NCBI GenBank assembly: GCA_027482185.1 | Contig: JAIXWF010000013.1 | Span: 1,178,001-1,242,000 of the forward strand | From: Opitutaceae bacterium | GTDB lineage: Bacteria > Verrucomicrobiota > Verrucomicrobiia > Opitutales > Opitutaceae | Direction: 5' to 3' | DNA length: 64,000 nt | Part shown: positions 51,356-60,981 of the stretch, piece by piece | Numbering within the stretch: the stretch's first letter is position 1 | Layout of the letters: each line of letters starts with the position of its first letter | The notes under the pieces: generated by a model | What the model was told of the DNA's origin: nothing | The model's input: only the letters and a program-made list of their open reading frames with translations | The model's database searches: none | Translations under genes and position numbers: made by a program

Positions 51356-52543
51356 ATGCCCCCTGTTTCCCTGATGACGACCCGCTCCGCCGCCCTGGCT
51401 GTTTTGTTCACTGCGCTCCTCGCGGCCGTCCCCTTGCCGGCGGCGGAAACGGCCCCGGACAAGGACGGCGGCAAGGCCAAAGCTCCGGGTGAGGCGAAGG
51501 GCGGGAAGGAAGCCGGCAAGGGCGGGAGTCGCGGTGCCCGCGGCGGTGCCGCCCAGCCCGTGGAAGTCACGAATCTCGTGCGCCGCGATCTGTCCGAAAC
51601 GCTCCGCGTCGTCGGTTCGCTTGCACCCAACGAAACGGCGACGATCCGCCCGGAAACCACGGGCCTGATCCGCTCCATCCATTTCGCGGAGGGCCAACGC
51701 GTCCGCAAAGGCGACCTCCTGGCCAAGATCGACGATTCGGAACTGCGCGCCCAGCTCGCGCAGTCGGACTCGCGCTACGACCTCGCCAAGCAGAACCTCG
51801 CCCGCGCGGAAAACCTGCGGCAGACGCAATCGAATACCCAGGCCGACTACGACCGCGCCCGCAGCGAATACAGCGCCGCGCAGGCCGACATCGAGTTGCT
51901 CAAAGTCCGTCTCGCGCGCACCGACATCAAGGCGCCCTTCGACGGCGTCGTCGAATCGCGCACCTTGTCCGCGGGCGACTACGTCAACACCCAGTCCGTC
52001 ATCACCGTGATCAACGACCTCAGCCGCCTGAAGGTCGAGTTCCAGGTGCCCGAACGCTACCTGCCGAAAGTGAAAACCGGCACGCCGTTCAGCGTCCGCT
52101 CGACGACGGTCGAGGATGCGACGGCCTCTGCCGGCGAAGTGTATTTCGTCAATTCCGTGATCGACCGGAATACCCGCTCCAGCGCCGTCAAAGGCTACCT
52201 CACGCAGTCGGCGCCGGCATTGAAGGCCGGCATGTTCACCGTGATCGAGATCGTGCTCGAAGTCCGCAAAGGCGCGCTCGCCGTGCCCGAAGGCGCAATT
52301 CTCATCGAGCAACGCGGCCCGCAGATCGTCACGGTGAAGGATCTGAACGGCGAGAAAGTCGCCGAGATCGTGCCCGTCGTCCTCGGGCTGCGCGCGCGCG
52401 GGCTCGTCGAGGTCCGCGCGGTCAAGGGCGAGCTCACCGACCAGACGCAGGTCGTCGCCGCCGGCGTCGGCTCGCTCGCGCTGTTTCCCGGGGCCAAGCT
52501 CGAGCCGCGCCCGCTGCGGGCGGAGTTCAACCTCGTCGACTGA
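51356..52543 (+). CDS. RND efflux periplasmic adaptor (membrane fusion protein)
   Basis: The 395-residue protein has a signal peptide (LAVLFTALLAAVPLPAAE), a Lys/Gly-rich linker (about 33-58) and the HlyD-type layout. LSETLRVVGSLAPNETATIRPE is the beta-barrel/lipoyl half, then come an alpha-hairpin (about 130-185) and KAPFDGVVESRTLSAGDYVN. It bridges the inner-membrane pump to an outer-membrane channel. I chose the ATG at 51356; the ATG at 51374 is equally possible and the upstream frame is not supported. The pump gene follows after 17 bp. No TolC-type gene is nearby. Confidence 0.92.
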   Translation: MPPVSLMTTRSAALAVLFTALLAAVPLPAAETAPDKDGGKAKAPGEAKGGKEAGKGGSRGARGGAAQPVEVTNLVRRDLSETLRVVGSLAPNETATIRPETTGLIRSIHFAEGQRVRKGDLLAKIDDSELRAQLAQSDSRYDLAKQNLARAENLRQTQSNTQADYDRARSEYSAAQADIELLKVRLARTDIKAPFDGVVESRTLSAGDYVNTQSVITVINDLSRLKVEFQVPERYLPKVKTGTPFSVRSTTVEDATASAGEVYFVNSVIDRNTRSSAVKGYLTQSAPALKAGMFTVIEIVLEVRKGALAVPEGAILIEQRGPQIVTVKDLNGEKVAEIVPVVLGLRARGLVEVRAVKGELTDQTQVVAAGVGSLALFPGAKLEPRPLRAEFNLVD

Positions 52544-52560
52544 CGGCCCGCCGCCCCGCC

Positions 52561-55500
52561 ATGATTCTCTCCGATGTCTCGATCAAGCGGCCGGTCATCT
52601 GCCTTGTCGCCTCGATTCTGGTCGTGCTGATCGGCATTCTCGCCTTCGGCAAATTGCCGGTGCGCGAATACCCCAGCACCGATTCGCCCGTCATCTCCAT
52701 CGACGCCCTCTATCCCGGCGCCTCCGCCGAGGTCGTCGAATCCAAGATCACCGAAGTGATCGAGAAGGAGGTCTCGGCGATCGACGGCCTGCGCCTCATC
52801 CGGTCCAGCTCCAGCGAACAACGCTCCCGCATCAGCCTCGAGTTCAACCTCGACCGCAACATCGACGAGGCCGCCAACGACGTGCGCGACAAGGTCGCCC
52901 GCGTGCGCGGCCGGCTCCCGCCCGAGGTCGACGATCCGCAGATTTCGAAGGCGGACTCCGACGCCGACCCCGTCCTTTCCCTTTCTTTCAATTCCGAGAA
53001 GCACTCCCGTCTCGAGCTCACGGAATTGGTCGAGCGCCTCGTCGTGCAGCGTATCCAGACCATTCCGGGCGTCGCCGGCATCGAGCTGCGCGGCCAGCGC
53101 TACGCCATGCGCCTCTGGGTCGACGCAACCAAGCTCGCCGCCTACCAGCTCACCGTCTCCGACCTCGAACGCGCGCTGCGCCAGCAGAACGTCGATCTGC
53201 CCAGCGGCCGCATCGAGTCCGTCGCGCGCGAATTTCCGGTCCGGCTCCGCGGCCGGATGGACCGGCCCCAGGAATACGAGAACCTCATCCTCGCGTCCCG
53301 CAACGGCTACCAGGTCCGCTTCGGCGACATCGGCCGCGTCGAACTCGGCACCAACGACTACCGCAACTGGACCTATTTCCGCGGCCGCCAGGCCGTCAGC
53401 GTCTCCGTCCTGCGCCAATCCCAGGCCAACTTGCTCGATGTCGCCGACCGCCTCAAGGCCCTGATCCCGATCATCCAGTCCGACATGCCCGAAGGCGTGC
53501 GCGTCGAGGTCTCCCAGGACAACAGCCTCTTCGTCGCGCGTTCCGTGAAGGAAGTGTACCGCACGCTATGGGAGGCGTCGGTGCTCGTGATTCTGATGAT
53601 CTTCCTCTTCCTGCGCGATTGGCGCGCGACCCTCGTGCCGCTCGTCGCGATTCCCGTTTCGCTCATCGGCACCTTTGCCGCGATGCAGGCGCTGGGGTTC
53701 ACGATCAACATCCTCACGCTGCTCGCGCTCGTCCTCGCCGTCGGCCTCGTGGTCGACGACGCGATCGTGATGCTGGAAAACATCTACCGCCGGATCGAGC
53801 TGGGCGAGAAACCGATCCACGCCGCGATCTTCGGCGCGCGGCAGGTGGCCTTCGCCATCATCGCCACGACGTTCACGCTCGCGGCGGTTTTCCTGCCGGT
53901 TGCGTTCCAGTCGGGCCAGACCGGACGTTTGTTCTACGAGTTCGGCCTCACGCTCGCGATCTCCGTCACGGTCTCGGCCTTCGTCGCCCTGACGCTGTCG
54001 CCGATGCTTTCGTCCCGGTTGCTGAAAAACAAGATGGTCGACGGCAAGGCGACGCACGGTTGGTTCTACGAAAAAACGGAACCGGCCTTCCGGCTGCTCA
54101 ACACGGTGTTCGAGGGACTGCTGCGCGGCGCGATTCGCTTCCGTTTCGCGGTGCTGGCCGGGGCGCTCGCCTTCGCGCTGACGGGGCCGTACCTCTACAC
54201 GCTGCTGCAGCGCGAACTGACGCCGGCGGAAGACCGCGGCGTGTTCACGATGACGTTCGTGCCGCCGGTCGGGGCCACGCCGAACTACAACCGGATGTAC
54301 TCGCAGCAGATGGAACAGATGGCGCTGAGCGTGCCCGAGGTCGACCGCACGTATCATCGGACCGGCGACGGCCGCGCGTTCATTTTTGCGACGTTGAAAC
54401 CGTGGGAAGAGCGCACCCGGACCACGCAGGTCGTGATCGACGAACTCCGCGGCCGGCTCCGGCGCGAGATCACGGGCGGGCAGGCGGCGGCTTCGCCCGT
54501 GCGGCCCTTCGGCGGCAACCGCCGCGGCAGCGGCTTCGGCTCCGGGGTGCAGCTCGTCTTGCAAGGCAGCGATTTCGACAAGCTCCAGGAAATCGGCCAG
54601 CAGCTCCTCGGCACGATGCGCGGCAACCCGCTCTTCCTCGTGCCCCGCATCGATCCGTCGCCGACCAAGCCGCAGATCGACGTGAAGATCGATCGGGCCA
54701 AGGCCGCCGATCTCGGCGTCCCGGTGTCCGATGTCGCCGCCACGCTCGAGACGCTGCTCGGCAGCCGCCGCGTCACGCAGTTCCAGCGCGGCAACGAACA
54801 ATACGACGTGCTCCTGCAGGTCGAGGATGCCAACCGCACCAGCCCGGCGGACCTCGCCCGGCTCTACGTGAAGTCGTCCACCGGCGCCCTCATCCAGCTC
54901 AGCAATCTCGTCACCTACAACGAGACGGTCGTCCCCGAGAGCTTCCCGCATTTCAACCGGCTCCGCTCGGTCACCGTGTCCGCGCAGCTCGCGCCCGGCG
55001 CGACCATCGGCGACGGCGTGCGCATCCTTTCGGAAGAGGCCCGCAAACTCCTGCCGCCGGGCTACGCGTTCGCGTGGGACGGCGAATCGCGCGACTTCGT
55101 CGAGAGCGCGAGCGATACCTACATGCTCTTCGGTCTGGCGCTGCTGTTCACCTTCCTCGTGCTCGCGGCGCAGTTCGAATCGTGGATCCACCCGATCACG
55201 ATCTTCACCGGCATCATTCTCGCCGTTTCCGGCGGCCTGATCGTGCTCTATTGCACGCGGTTCTTCGGCACGCCGATCACGGACAACATCTTTTCGCGGT
55301 TCGGGTTGATCATGCTCATCGGCATGGTGGCGAAGAACGGCATTTTGGTCGTCGAGTTTGCCAACCAGCTCCAGGTCGAGGGCCGCAACGCCGCCGATGC
55401 CGCCTACGAGGCGAGCGTGGTGCGCTTCCGGCCGATCTTGATGACCTCGATCTCGACCGTGCTCGGCGCCGTGCCGATCGCGTTTGCGAGCGGCGCGGGC

Positions 55501-55716
55501 GCCGAGACGCGCAACTCGATGGGCCTCGTGGTCGTCGGCGGACTCACGTTGGCGACGTTCCTGACCCTCTTCGTTTTGCCGATCGTCTACGTGATGATGG
55601 ACCGCCTCTGCGTGATGGTCACCGGCAAGTCCAGCGCCCAGGGCCTCATTCGCGCCGCGGAAATCGAGCGCGAAACGCTCAACGCCGAAGATCCCCAGCC
55701 CGCCCACGCGCGGTGA
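52561..55716 (+). CDS. RND-family efflux transporter (HAE1/AcrB type)
   Basis: The 1051-residue pump has the two-fold AcrB layout: TM1 at about 12-30, a large periplasmic loop, TM2-6, then the repeat. Conserved features include SIKRPVICLVASILVVL at the start. The TM4 proton-relay Asp pair lies in GLVVDDAIVMLENIYRR (near 398). FRPILMTSISTVLGAVPIAFASGAGAETR lies in the second half. It exports hydrophobic compounds with proton influx; substrates cannot be told from sequence. Full length, no frame break. Confidence 0.95.
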   Translation: MILSDVSIKRPVICLVASILVVLIGILAFGKLPVREYPSTDSPVISIDALYPGASAEVVESKITEVIEKEVSAIDGLRLIRSSSSEQRSRISLEFNLDRNIDEAANDVRDKVARVRGRLPPEVDDPQISKADSDADPVLSLSFNSEKHSRLELTELVERLVVQRIQTIPGVAGIELRGQRYAMRLWVDATKLAAYQLTVSDLERALRQQNVDLPSGRIESVAREFPVRLRGRMDRPQEYENLILASRNGYQVRFGDIGRVELGTNDYRNWTYFRGRQAVSVSVLRQSQANLLDVADRLKALIPIIQSDMPEGVRVEVSQDNSLFVARSVKEVYRTLWEASVLVILMIFLFLRDWRATLVPLVAIPVSLIGTFAAMQALGFTINILTLLALVLAVGLVVDDAIVMLENIYRRIELGEKPIHAAIFGARQVAFAIIATTFTLAAVFLPVAFQSGQTGRLFYEFGLTLAISVTVSAFVALTLSPMLSSRLLKNKMVDGKATHGWFYEKTEPAFRLLNTVFEGLLRGAIRFRFAVLAGALAFALTGPYLYTLLQRELTPAEDRGVFTMTFVPPVGATPNYNRMYSQQMEQMALSVPEVDRTYHRTGDGRAFIFATLKPWEERTRTTQVVIDELRGRLRREITGGQAAASPVRPFGGNRRGSGFGSGVQLVLQGSDFDKLQEIGQQLLGTMRGNPLFLVPRIDPSPTKPQIDVKIDRAKAADLGVPVSDVAATLETLLGSRRVTQFQRGNEQYDVLLQVEDANRTSPADLARLYVKSSTGALIQLSNLVTYNETVVPESFPHFNRLRSVTVSAQLAPGATIGDGVRILSEEARKLLPPGYAFAWDGESRDFVESASDTYMLFGLALLFTFLVLAAQFESWIHPITIFTGIILAVSGGLIVLYCTRFFGTPITDNIFSRFGLIMLIGMVAKNGILVVEFANQLQVEGRNAADAAYEASVVRFRPILMTSISTVLGAVPIAFASGAGAETRNSMGLVVVGGLTLATFLTLFVLPIVYVMMDRLCVMVTGKSSAQGLIRAAEIERETLNAEDPQPAHAR

Positions 55717-55721
55717 GATGG

Positions 55722-55820
55722 AGTTGAGGGTTGAGTGTTGAGAGTTGAGAGAAAGCCGCGGCGCGGCGGGCACCTGGTCCGCGGGTCGTGCTCTCAACCC
55801 TCAGCTCTCAGCTCTCAACT
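55722..55820. repeat. Inverted array of GTTGAG-type heptads
   Basis: Four heptads (AGTTGAG, GGTTGAG, TGTTGAG, AGTTGAG; 55722-55749) face four in the complementary orientation (CTCAACC, CTCAGCT, CTCAGCT, CTCAACT; 55793-55820) across about 43 bp. RNA from either strand could form a long imperfect stem between the convergent RND and sulfatase genes. Confidence 0.85.
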
Positions 55821-55825
55821 CCTCC

Positions 55826-57352
55826 CTACGGCTGCTTCGGCCGCAGCGGGGCTTTCGTCGCGGGATCGACCGGATAGACGGCTCCGTGAGCCTCGAGGGC
55901 GCCGATCATTCCGGCCATCATCCGCTTCAGCTCCGCGGGTTCGCGCGTCGCCAAGTTTTCCTGTTCGAACGGGTCGCGCGCGAGGTTGAAGAGCTGCCAA
56001 TGCGAGTCCTCCGAGGCCTTCGAGGGGAAGTAGTGGTAGATGACCTTCCAGGTGCCGTCGCGGTAGCTCGTCCAATAGTCCGAGCGGTGCGGGGCGTGCG
56101 GGTAGTGCATCAGAAAAGCCTGCGGATGGCTCGAGTCGGCCTTGCCCGTGAGCAGAGTCTGCAGCGGGGCGCCGTCGACGCTGTGACCGGCCGGTGCCTT
56201 TGTACCGGTGGCCGCCAGGATGGTGGGAAACAGATCCGGCACCGAGGCCAGCTGCGACTGCACGGCGCCGGCGGGAATCGGCAAACGCTGCTGCAGCCTG
56301 TTGCCCGCGGCCGGCTTGGCCCAGGCGGCGATGAACGGCACGCGCATGCCGCCTTCGTAGTGCGAACCCTTCCGGCCCCGCAGCGGCGCGGCGCAGGCGA
56401 CGGCGTGTTCGTGGCCGAGCGGGGCGTCGGAGCCGTTGTCGCCGAGGAAGAAGATCAACGTGTTCTCCGCGAGGCCCAGCTTCTCGAGATGGTCGAGCAG
56501 GTCGCCGAGGGACTTGTCCATGCCCTCGACCAGCGTGGCGAAGGCCTGGGCGTTCGCAGGATTGCCGGAGTTCCTGTAGTTCGCCGCGAAGCGCGGATCC
56601 GACTCGAAGGGTGCGTGCACCGCGTAATGCGCGAAGTGCAGGAAGAACGGCTGCTTGGCCGCGGCGGCCTCGTCGAGCAGCGCCTTGGTCTCGAGCGTGA
56701 GGGCCTCGGTCAGGAACGTGTCGGAGCCGTGGTACTTCGCGAGCCCCGGGACGGCGTGCTGCGTGCGTTTGCCTTTGTGGCCGTAGTCCTGGTTCGCGTA
56801 GTAGCTGCCCGGGGCGCCGAAGGAGGCGCCGGCGATGTTGCGGTCGAAGCCGAGCTGCGCGGGATCCTCGCCCGGCGTGTTGCGCGGCGCGAAGTGCGCT
56901 TTGCCGACGTGGAGCGTGCGGTAGCCGGCGGTGCGCAAAATCGCGGGCAAAGTGACGTCGCCCGGCTTGAGTCCGGTCCAGTTCCACTCGGCGGGGCCGG
57001 CGGGGCCGCGGTTGTTCTGGTCGGGATTGATCCAGTTGGTCACGCGGTGCCGCGCCGCGTTCTGGCCGGTCATGATCGAGACGCGCGTCGGCGAGCAGAC
57101 GCTCATCGCGTTGAATTGGTTGAAACGGATGCCGCGGGCCGCGAGCCGCTCCATCGCCGGCGTGCGGTAGTACTCGTTCAGCGGATACTTCTGCGGCCGG
57201 CCGGCGGCGTCGGTGAGAAACGGCACCGACGTATCCATGATTCCCATATCGTCGACCAGGAAGACGACGATGTTGGGGCGGTCGGGCGCGGCGGCGCGGA
57301 GCGCGGCGGCGGCCAGAATGAAAAGGGCGAGGCGGGCGAGAAGGCGGGGCAT
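55826..57352 (-). CDS. Secreted type I sulfatase
   Basis: The 508-residue protein has a signal peptide (LLARLALFILAAAALRAAA). The sulfatase metal site is IVVFLVDDMG, and the formylglycine motif is C86-S-P-T-R in NAMSVCSPTRVSIMTGQ. The rest follows the alkaline-phosphatase-like fold (HVGKAHF, FFLGDNGSDAPLGHE). It hydrolyses sulfate esters after conversion of Cys86 by a sulfatase-modifying enzyme, which is not in the window. The frame opens at 57406, but the ATG at 57352 starts the signal. It lies 66 bp downstream of a second sulfatase. Confidence 0.94.
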   Translation of the reverse strand: MPRLLARLALFILAAAALRAAAPDRPNIVVFLVDDMGIMDTSVPFLTDAAGRPQKYPLNEYYRTPAMERLAARGIRFNQFNAMSVCSPTRVSIMTGQNAARHRVTNWINPDQNNRGPAGPAEWNWTGLKPGDVTLPAILRTAGYRTLHVGKAHFAPRNTPGEDPAQLGFDRNIAGASFGAPGSYYANQDYGHKGKRTQHAVPGLAKYHGSDTFLTEALTLETKALLDEAAAAKQPFFLHFAHYAVHAPFESDPRFAANYRNSGNPANAQAFATLVEGMDKSLGDLLDHLEKLGLAENTLIFFLGDNGSDAPLGHEHAVACAAPLRGRKGSHYEGGMRVPFIAAWAKPAAGNRLQQRLPIPAGAVQSQLASVPDLFPTILAATGTKAPAGHSVDGAPLQTLLTGKADSSHPQAFLMHYPHAPHRSDYWTSYRDGTWKVIYHYFPSKASEDSHWQLFNLARDPFEQENLATREPAELKRMMAGMIGALEAHGAVYPVDPATKAPLRPKQP

Positions 57353-57418
57353 GGGGTTGGGGCGACCCCGCGATGGGACCCGCTCGCCCCGCCGGCTCCA
57401 AGGCAAATCCGCGCGCGT

Positions 57419-58849
57419 TCAGCGGTCGAAGGGCAGAATCGGCTTCGGCTCCGCCACCTGGCCGATTTTCCGGGCGCCGGGGCCGATGCCTTCGGTGCCG
57501 AGGTCGGACGCCATGGCGGCGACGAGCGCCTGCAGCCGGGCGACGACCTCGGGGCGGGCCGCGGCGAGATTGCGGCTTTCGCCCGGATCGGCGCGCAGGT
57601 CGTAGAGTTGGAGCGGGAAGGGTTCGGCCGGCTGTTTCTTGGCGGCCGGCGCCGCCGCGGCGCGCGGCAGATGCAGTTTCCAATCGCCGTGCCGCACGGC
57701 CTGCAGGTTGAGGCCCTGGAAATAATAGAACGTCTCGTGCGGCGGCTTGGCTCCGGGCGCGCCGGTGAGAATCGCGGAGAGATCCGCGCCGTCGATTTTC
57801 CGGTCCGCCGGCACGCGGCCGCCGCCGAGAGCGGCGAAGGTCGGCAAGAGATCGAACATGGCGGCGATGGCGTCGGTCGACGTGCCGGCGGGAATCTTGC
57901 CCGGCCACCACGCGATCGTCGGCACGCGCATGCCGCCTTCCCACGTCGTCGTCTTGTGGCCGCGGAAGGGCGCATTGACGGAGCGCGGCGTGCCGCCGTT
58001 GTCGCTCGTGAAGATCACCAGGGTGCGCTCGGCGAGGCCGAGGGCGCGCACGGTGTCGAGGATGCGGCCGACGGACCAGTCGACTTCCTCGACCCAGTCG
58101 GAGAACAGGCCGTGCGGCGATTTCCCGACCCACTTCTTTCCGGGGTAGAGCGGGAAGTGCACGGCGTTGTGCGGGAGATAGAGGAAGAAGGGCCGCGTTT
58201 GCTGCGCGGTGATGTAGGCGACGGCTTCGTCGGTGTAGAGTTCGACGAGCGACTGCTGGTCGTCGGGCAGCACGCGTTTGACGACGCGGCCGTTGCGCAG
58301 CAGCGGGAGCGGCGGCTGCGGATTCTTGGCCGCGGGCGGCAGCGGTTTGCCGAGGTCGCTCTTCACGCCGTCTTCCGCCGGTCCCATGTCGTTGGAGTAC
58401 GGCAGACCGAAATGGAGATCGAAGCCCTGGTTGTTGGGCAGGAACTCCGGTTGGTCGCCGAGATGCCATTTGCCGATGATGGCGGTCGAGTAGCCGGCCG
58501 CTTTGAGCACTTCGGCCACGGTGACTTCCCCGGGCGCGAGGCCGATGGGATTGCCGGGAAACAGCACGTGCGGGATCGGCAGCGCGCGCTTCGCGTAGGA
58601 GCCGGTCATGAGCGCGGCGCGCGACGGCGAACACACCGGCGCGGCGTAGAACGACGTGAGCTTCCGGCCTTCCGCCGCCATGCGGTCGAGGGCCGGCGTG
58701 CGGTTGAGTTTCGAGCCGAAGGGCTCGATGTCGGCGTAGCCGAGGTCGTCGATGTTGATGACGATGAAATTCGGCCGGGCTTCGGGGCCGGTGGCCGCGG
58801 CGGCGAGCGACGCCAGCGCGAGCGCGACAAGGAGGGACGGGAGTTTCAT
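57419..58849 (-). CDS. Secreted type I sulfatase, second copy
   Basis: The 476-residue protein has a signal peptide (LPSLLVALALASLAAAATG). Metal ligands lie in FIVINIDDLGYADIEPFG, the active Cys73 in APVCSPSRAALMTGSY, and IIGKWHLGDQPEFLPNNQGF and FTSDNGG also occur. It is an arylsulfatase-type member probably acting on algal or animal sulfated glycans. Low identity to the neighbour suggests a different linkage. The ATG at 58849 is chosen because it starts the signal peptide. Confidence 0.94.
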   Translation of the reverse strand: MKLPSLLVALALASLAAAATGPEARPNFIVINIDDLGYADIEPFGSKLNRTPALDRMAAEGRKLTSFYAAPVCSPSRAALMTGSYAKRALPIPHVLFPGNPIGLAPGEVTVAEVLKAAGYSTAIIGKWHLGDQPEFLPNNQGFDLHFGLPYSNDMGPAEDGVKSDLGKPLPPAAKNPQPPLPLLRNGRVVKRVLPDDQQSLVELYTDEAVAYITAQQTRPFFLYLPHNAVHFPLYPGKKWVGKSPHGLFSDWVEEVDWSVGRILDTVRALGLAERTLVIFTSDNGGTPRSVNAPFRGHKTTTWEGGMRVPTIAWWPGKIPAGTSTDAIAAMFDLLPTFAALGGGRVPADRKIDGADLSAILTGAPGAKPPHETFYYFQGLNLQAVRHGDWKLHLPRAAAAPAAKKQPAEPFPLQLYDLRADPGESRNLAAARPEVVARLQALVAAMASDLGTEGIGPGARKIGQVAEPKPILPFDR

Positions 58850-58869
58850 GGGGTGGGGCAACGTTGCGA

Positions 58870-59844
58870 TTACGGGGAAATCAGTTCGGCGCGTTCCGCG
58901 GCGTATTTGGCGTGGAGCGCGTCGAGGCGGGCCGCGATCTCCGGTTCTCGGCCGAGCAGCAGCCAGTAGCGGAAACGGTACACCGAACGCGGCCCGAGCA
59001 GCACGCGGTCGATCGGCGCGACGTGCACGCAGGGACCGGCGGACGGATCCTCGCTGGCGCCGCCGCCGTGCGGACCGAAGTTCCACGGCTGCGTCGAGGC
59101 GGGACTATACACCGCCACGCCGCGGCCATCGCGCGCGAAGCAGGCCATCGCGTGCCGCGGCGGACGGCATTGGCCCCAGGGCGGACCGGGCGGCTGCGTT
59201 TCGTCGCGCCACGTGCCGGCGCCGAGGTAGCTGCGGAACGTGTCGAAGGCGCGGACGAAGTAGCAGGCGGGAATCTCCTGCGGCATCAGGGAGGCCGGGC
59301 CCCAGCGGTCGCCGGGCTGGCGGCGGGATTCGAATTCACAACGGACGACGACCACGTCGGGCATTCCGGGTTCGAAACCCGTCCACTGCCGCATCACGGC
59401 CTCGGCCTCCTCGTCGGCCATGTCCCAGAGTTTCGGTACCGTTTCCGCGTAGAGTTCGCGGTCGCCGCGGCGTTCGAAGGCCGTGACCCGGGCCCAGGAC
59501 GAAACGCCGCCGCCTTGGATCGGATTCCAGGACCAAGGGCTCCACGCGCTGCTCTGGCCTTCGGTGCGCCGGTCGAGCCGGCGGCCCGCATAATACGATT
59601 GTTGGATGAGGCGGCCGGGGTCGGCGTGGTTGACGAGATTGCCGCCGCCGGGGCCGGCGGACAGCCACGTGATCGCGGCGCCGCGGGCGCGGTCAATGCC
59701 GACATTCAAGGTGCCGTTGTCGAGGGTGAGCAGCTCGGCTTGGCGCTCCGGCGCAGGGCGGTGCGGGGCGGCGCGGCCGGGCGCGGCGGTCGCGGCGCCG
59801 ATGAGGGCGAGATCACGGATAAAGACGCGTCGAAGGAGGGGCAT
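58870..59844 (-). CDS. Exported protein with galactose-mutarotase-like beta features
   Basis: The 324-residue product starts with a positively charged leader (MPLLRRVFIRDLALIGAATAAP, possibly a Tat-like RR signal). It then has LLTLDNGTLNVGIDRARGAAITWLS and LVNHADPGRLIQQSYYAG, a pattern of secreted sugar-binding mutarotase-fold proteins. No catalytic motif is recognised. The frame extends to 60048 but the ATG at 59844 fits a leader peptide. It lies 20 bp upstream of the second sulfatase and may supply glycan binding. Confidence 0.6.
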   Translation of the reverse strand: MPLLRRVFIRDLALIGAATAAPGRAAPHRPAPERQAELLTLDNGTLNVGIDRARGAAITWLSAGPGGGNLVNHADPGRLIQQSYYAGRRLDRRTEGQSSAWSPWSWNPIQGGGVSSWARVTAFERRGDRELYAETVPKLWDMADEEAEAVMRQWTGFEPGMPDVVVVRCEFESRRQPGDRWGPASLMPQEIPACYFVRAFDTFRSYLGAGTWRDETQPPGPPWGQCRPPRHAMACFARDGRGVAVYSPASTQPWNFGPHGGGASEDPSAGPCVHVAPIDRVLLGPRSVYRFRYWLLLGREPEIAARLDALHAKYAAERAELISP

Positions 59845-59935
59845 GACCGGTCGGGTGGCGCAGAGGGCGGACTGAACGGTACGACCCTTGACCGGCGGGC
59901 CGCGATGCCATTCTCGGGGGCGCCGGCTTCCTGCC

Positions 59936-60826
59936 TCAGGGGAGCACGTAAACCTCGACGAGCGTTTCGCCGCCCGGATCGCCGTCTTCGGCGATGCAGA
60001 CCACGGTGTAGGCGCCGGCAGGCATTCGCGGAGTAACGCCGACCGCATCGCGTGAACCGGCTTCCAGCGAAAACGCGCCTACATAGGAAAACAGCTGGTT
60101 CAGCCCCGGAACCGATGTCTCCGCCCGGGACCAATCTTCGTAGTAGGCGATCCCGTGGCGCGGGCCCGGACTGCCGCTGATCGGGGCGGCCCTGCCGGCG
60201 CCGTGCAGCTCGAAGCGTGGATTCGTCCAGGTCTGTGGGATGCCAAACGCGCGCAACGACGGCCCGACGACCCGGATCATCACATGGGATTCTTCATTCC
60301 TTAGGACAAAACCCACCACCAGTGGACTTCCGGGAGCGACCCGACCCCGTATGGAGAGGTTGGCGACCGTTTGGCCTTCGGCGGTGGCCAGTTTGGACAA
60401 AGCAAAACTCCCGAAGAAATCGTGCGTGCCTTGGCCCATGTCGCCCTTTCCGGCCGAGGCATCGCTCTGATTGGAAAACTCCAGTTTCAAGGTGCGGGGC
60501 CCGCCGCCGGCAAAGGGCGTCCGCTGTTCCAGAAAGGGGTCGGAGAAGGTGAGCTCACCGGTCGAGGCGCCGGTTTTCCGGTAAACGTAGGTGCCGTCGG
60601 GACCGGCGGTCTCGACGGTCCAATTGCTGGTCGTGAACGATTGGGACAGCGCTTTCGCATAAACGAATTTCGTGTCCGTCGTGAAGATGATCGTGCGTTC
60701 CCATCCCAGACGAAGGGAGGGGATGCCTCCCCGCTCCCGAAAGACTGTGCCGGCAAGGGTGTCCGGCGACGGCGCGGCGCCGGCGATTCCGAGCAAAAAA
60801 AGCAGCATGGCCATCGTTCGAATCAT
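59936..60826 (-). CDS. Exported protein with verrucomicrobial C-terminal beta domain
   Basis: The 296-residue protein has a signal peptide (MAMLLFLLGIAGAAPSP). Beta-rich repeats follow: TLAGTVFRERGGIPSLRLGW, and the C-terminal segment VGFVLRNEESHVMIRVVGPS with LRAFGIPQTWTNPRFELHG. That C-terminal pattern recurs in secreted proteins of Opitutaceae. It ends near TLVEVYVLP. Its function is unknown, probably adhesion or surface display. The ATG at 60826 starts the signal peptide; the frame upstream is not supported. Confidence 0.65.
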   Translation of the reverse strand: MIRTMAMLLFLLGIAGAAPSPDTLAGTVFRERGGIPSLRLGWERTIIFTTDTKFVYAKALSQSFTTSNWTVETAGPDGTYVYRKTGASTGELTFSDPFLEQRTPFAGGGPRTLKLEFSNQSDASAGKGDMGQGTHDFFGSFALSKLATAEGQTVANLSIRGRVAPGSPLVVGFVLRNEESHVMIRVVGPSLRAFGIPQTWTNPRFELHGAGRAAPISGSPGPRHGIAYYEDWSRAETSVPGLNQLFSYVGAFSLEAGSRDAVGVTPRMPAGAYTVVCIAEDGDPGGETLVEVYVLP

Positions 60827-60981
60827 AGCGCTGATTTGAACCGACGAAGGGTCTTTTCCGAGTTCAAATCCAGTCCGTCCACCCCGCTTTCCGCCTGCTG
60901 AAATCCCCGATTCCTTTTGCGCGCCTCGGCCTCTTGCTTGCCGGAAGCGCATTGCCGTTTCCGTTTCCCCAATCCCCCAAC

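Noticed and set aside
53566-55797. Long antisense and alternate-frame ORFs through the RND pump gene
   Set aside because: Composition-driven; the AcrB-type frame is complete and intact.
55745-58969. A 1074-codon plus-strand frame across both sulfatases
   Set aside because: Antisense shadow; both sulfatases have full signatures on the minus strand.
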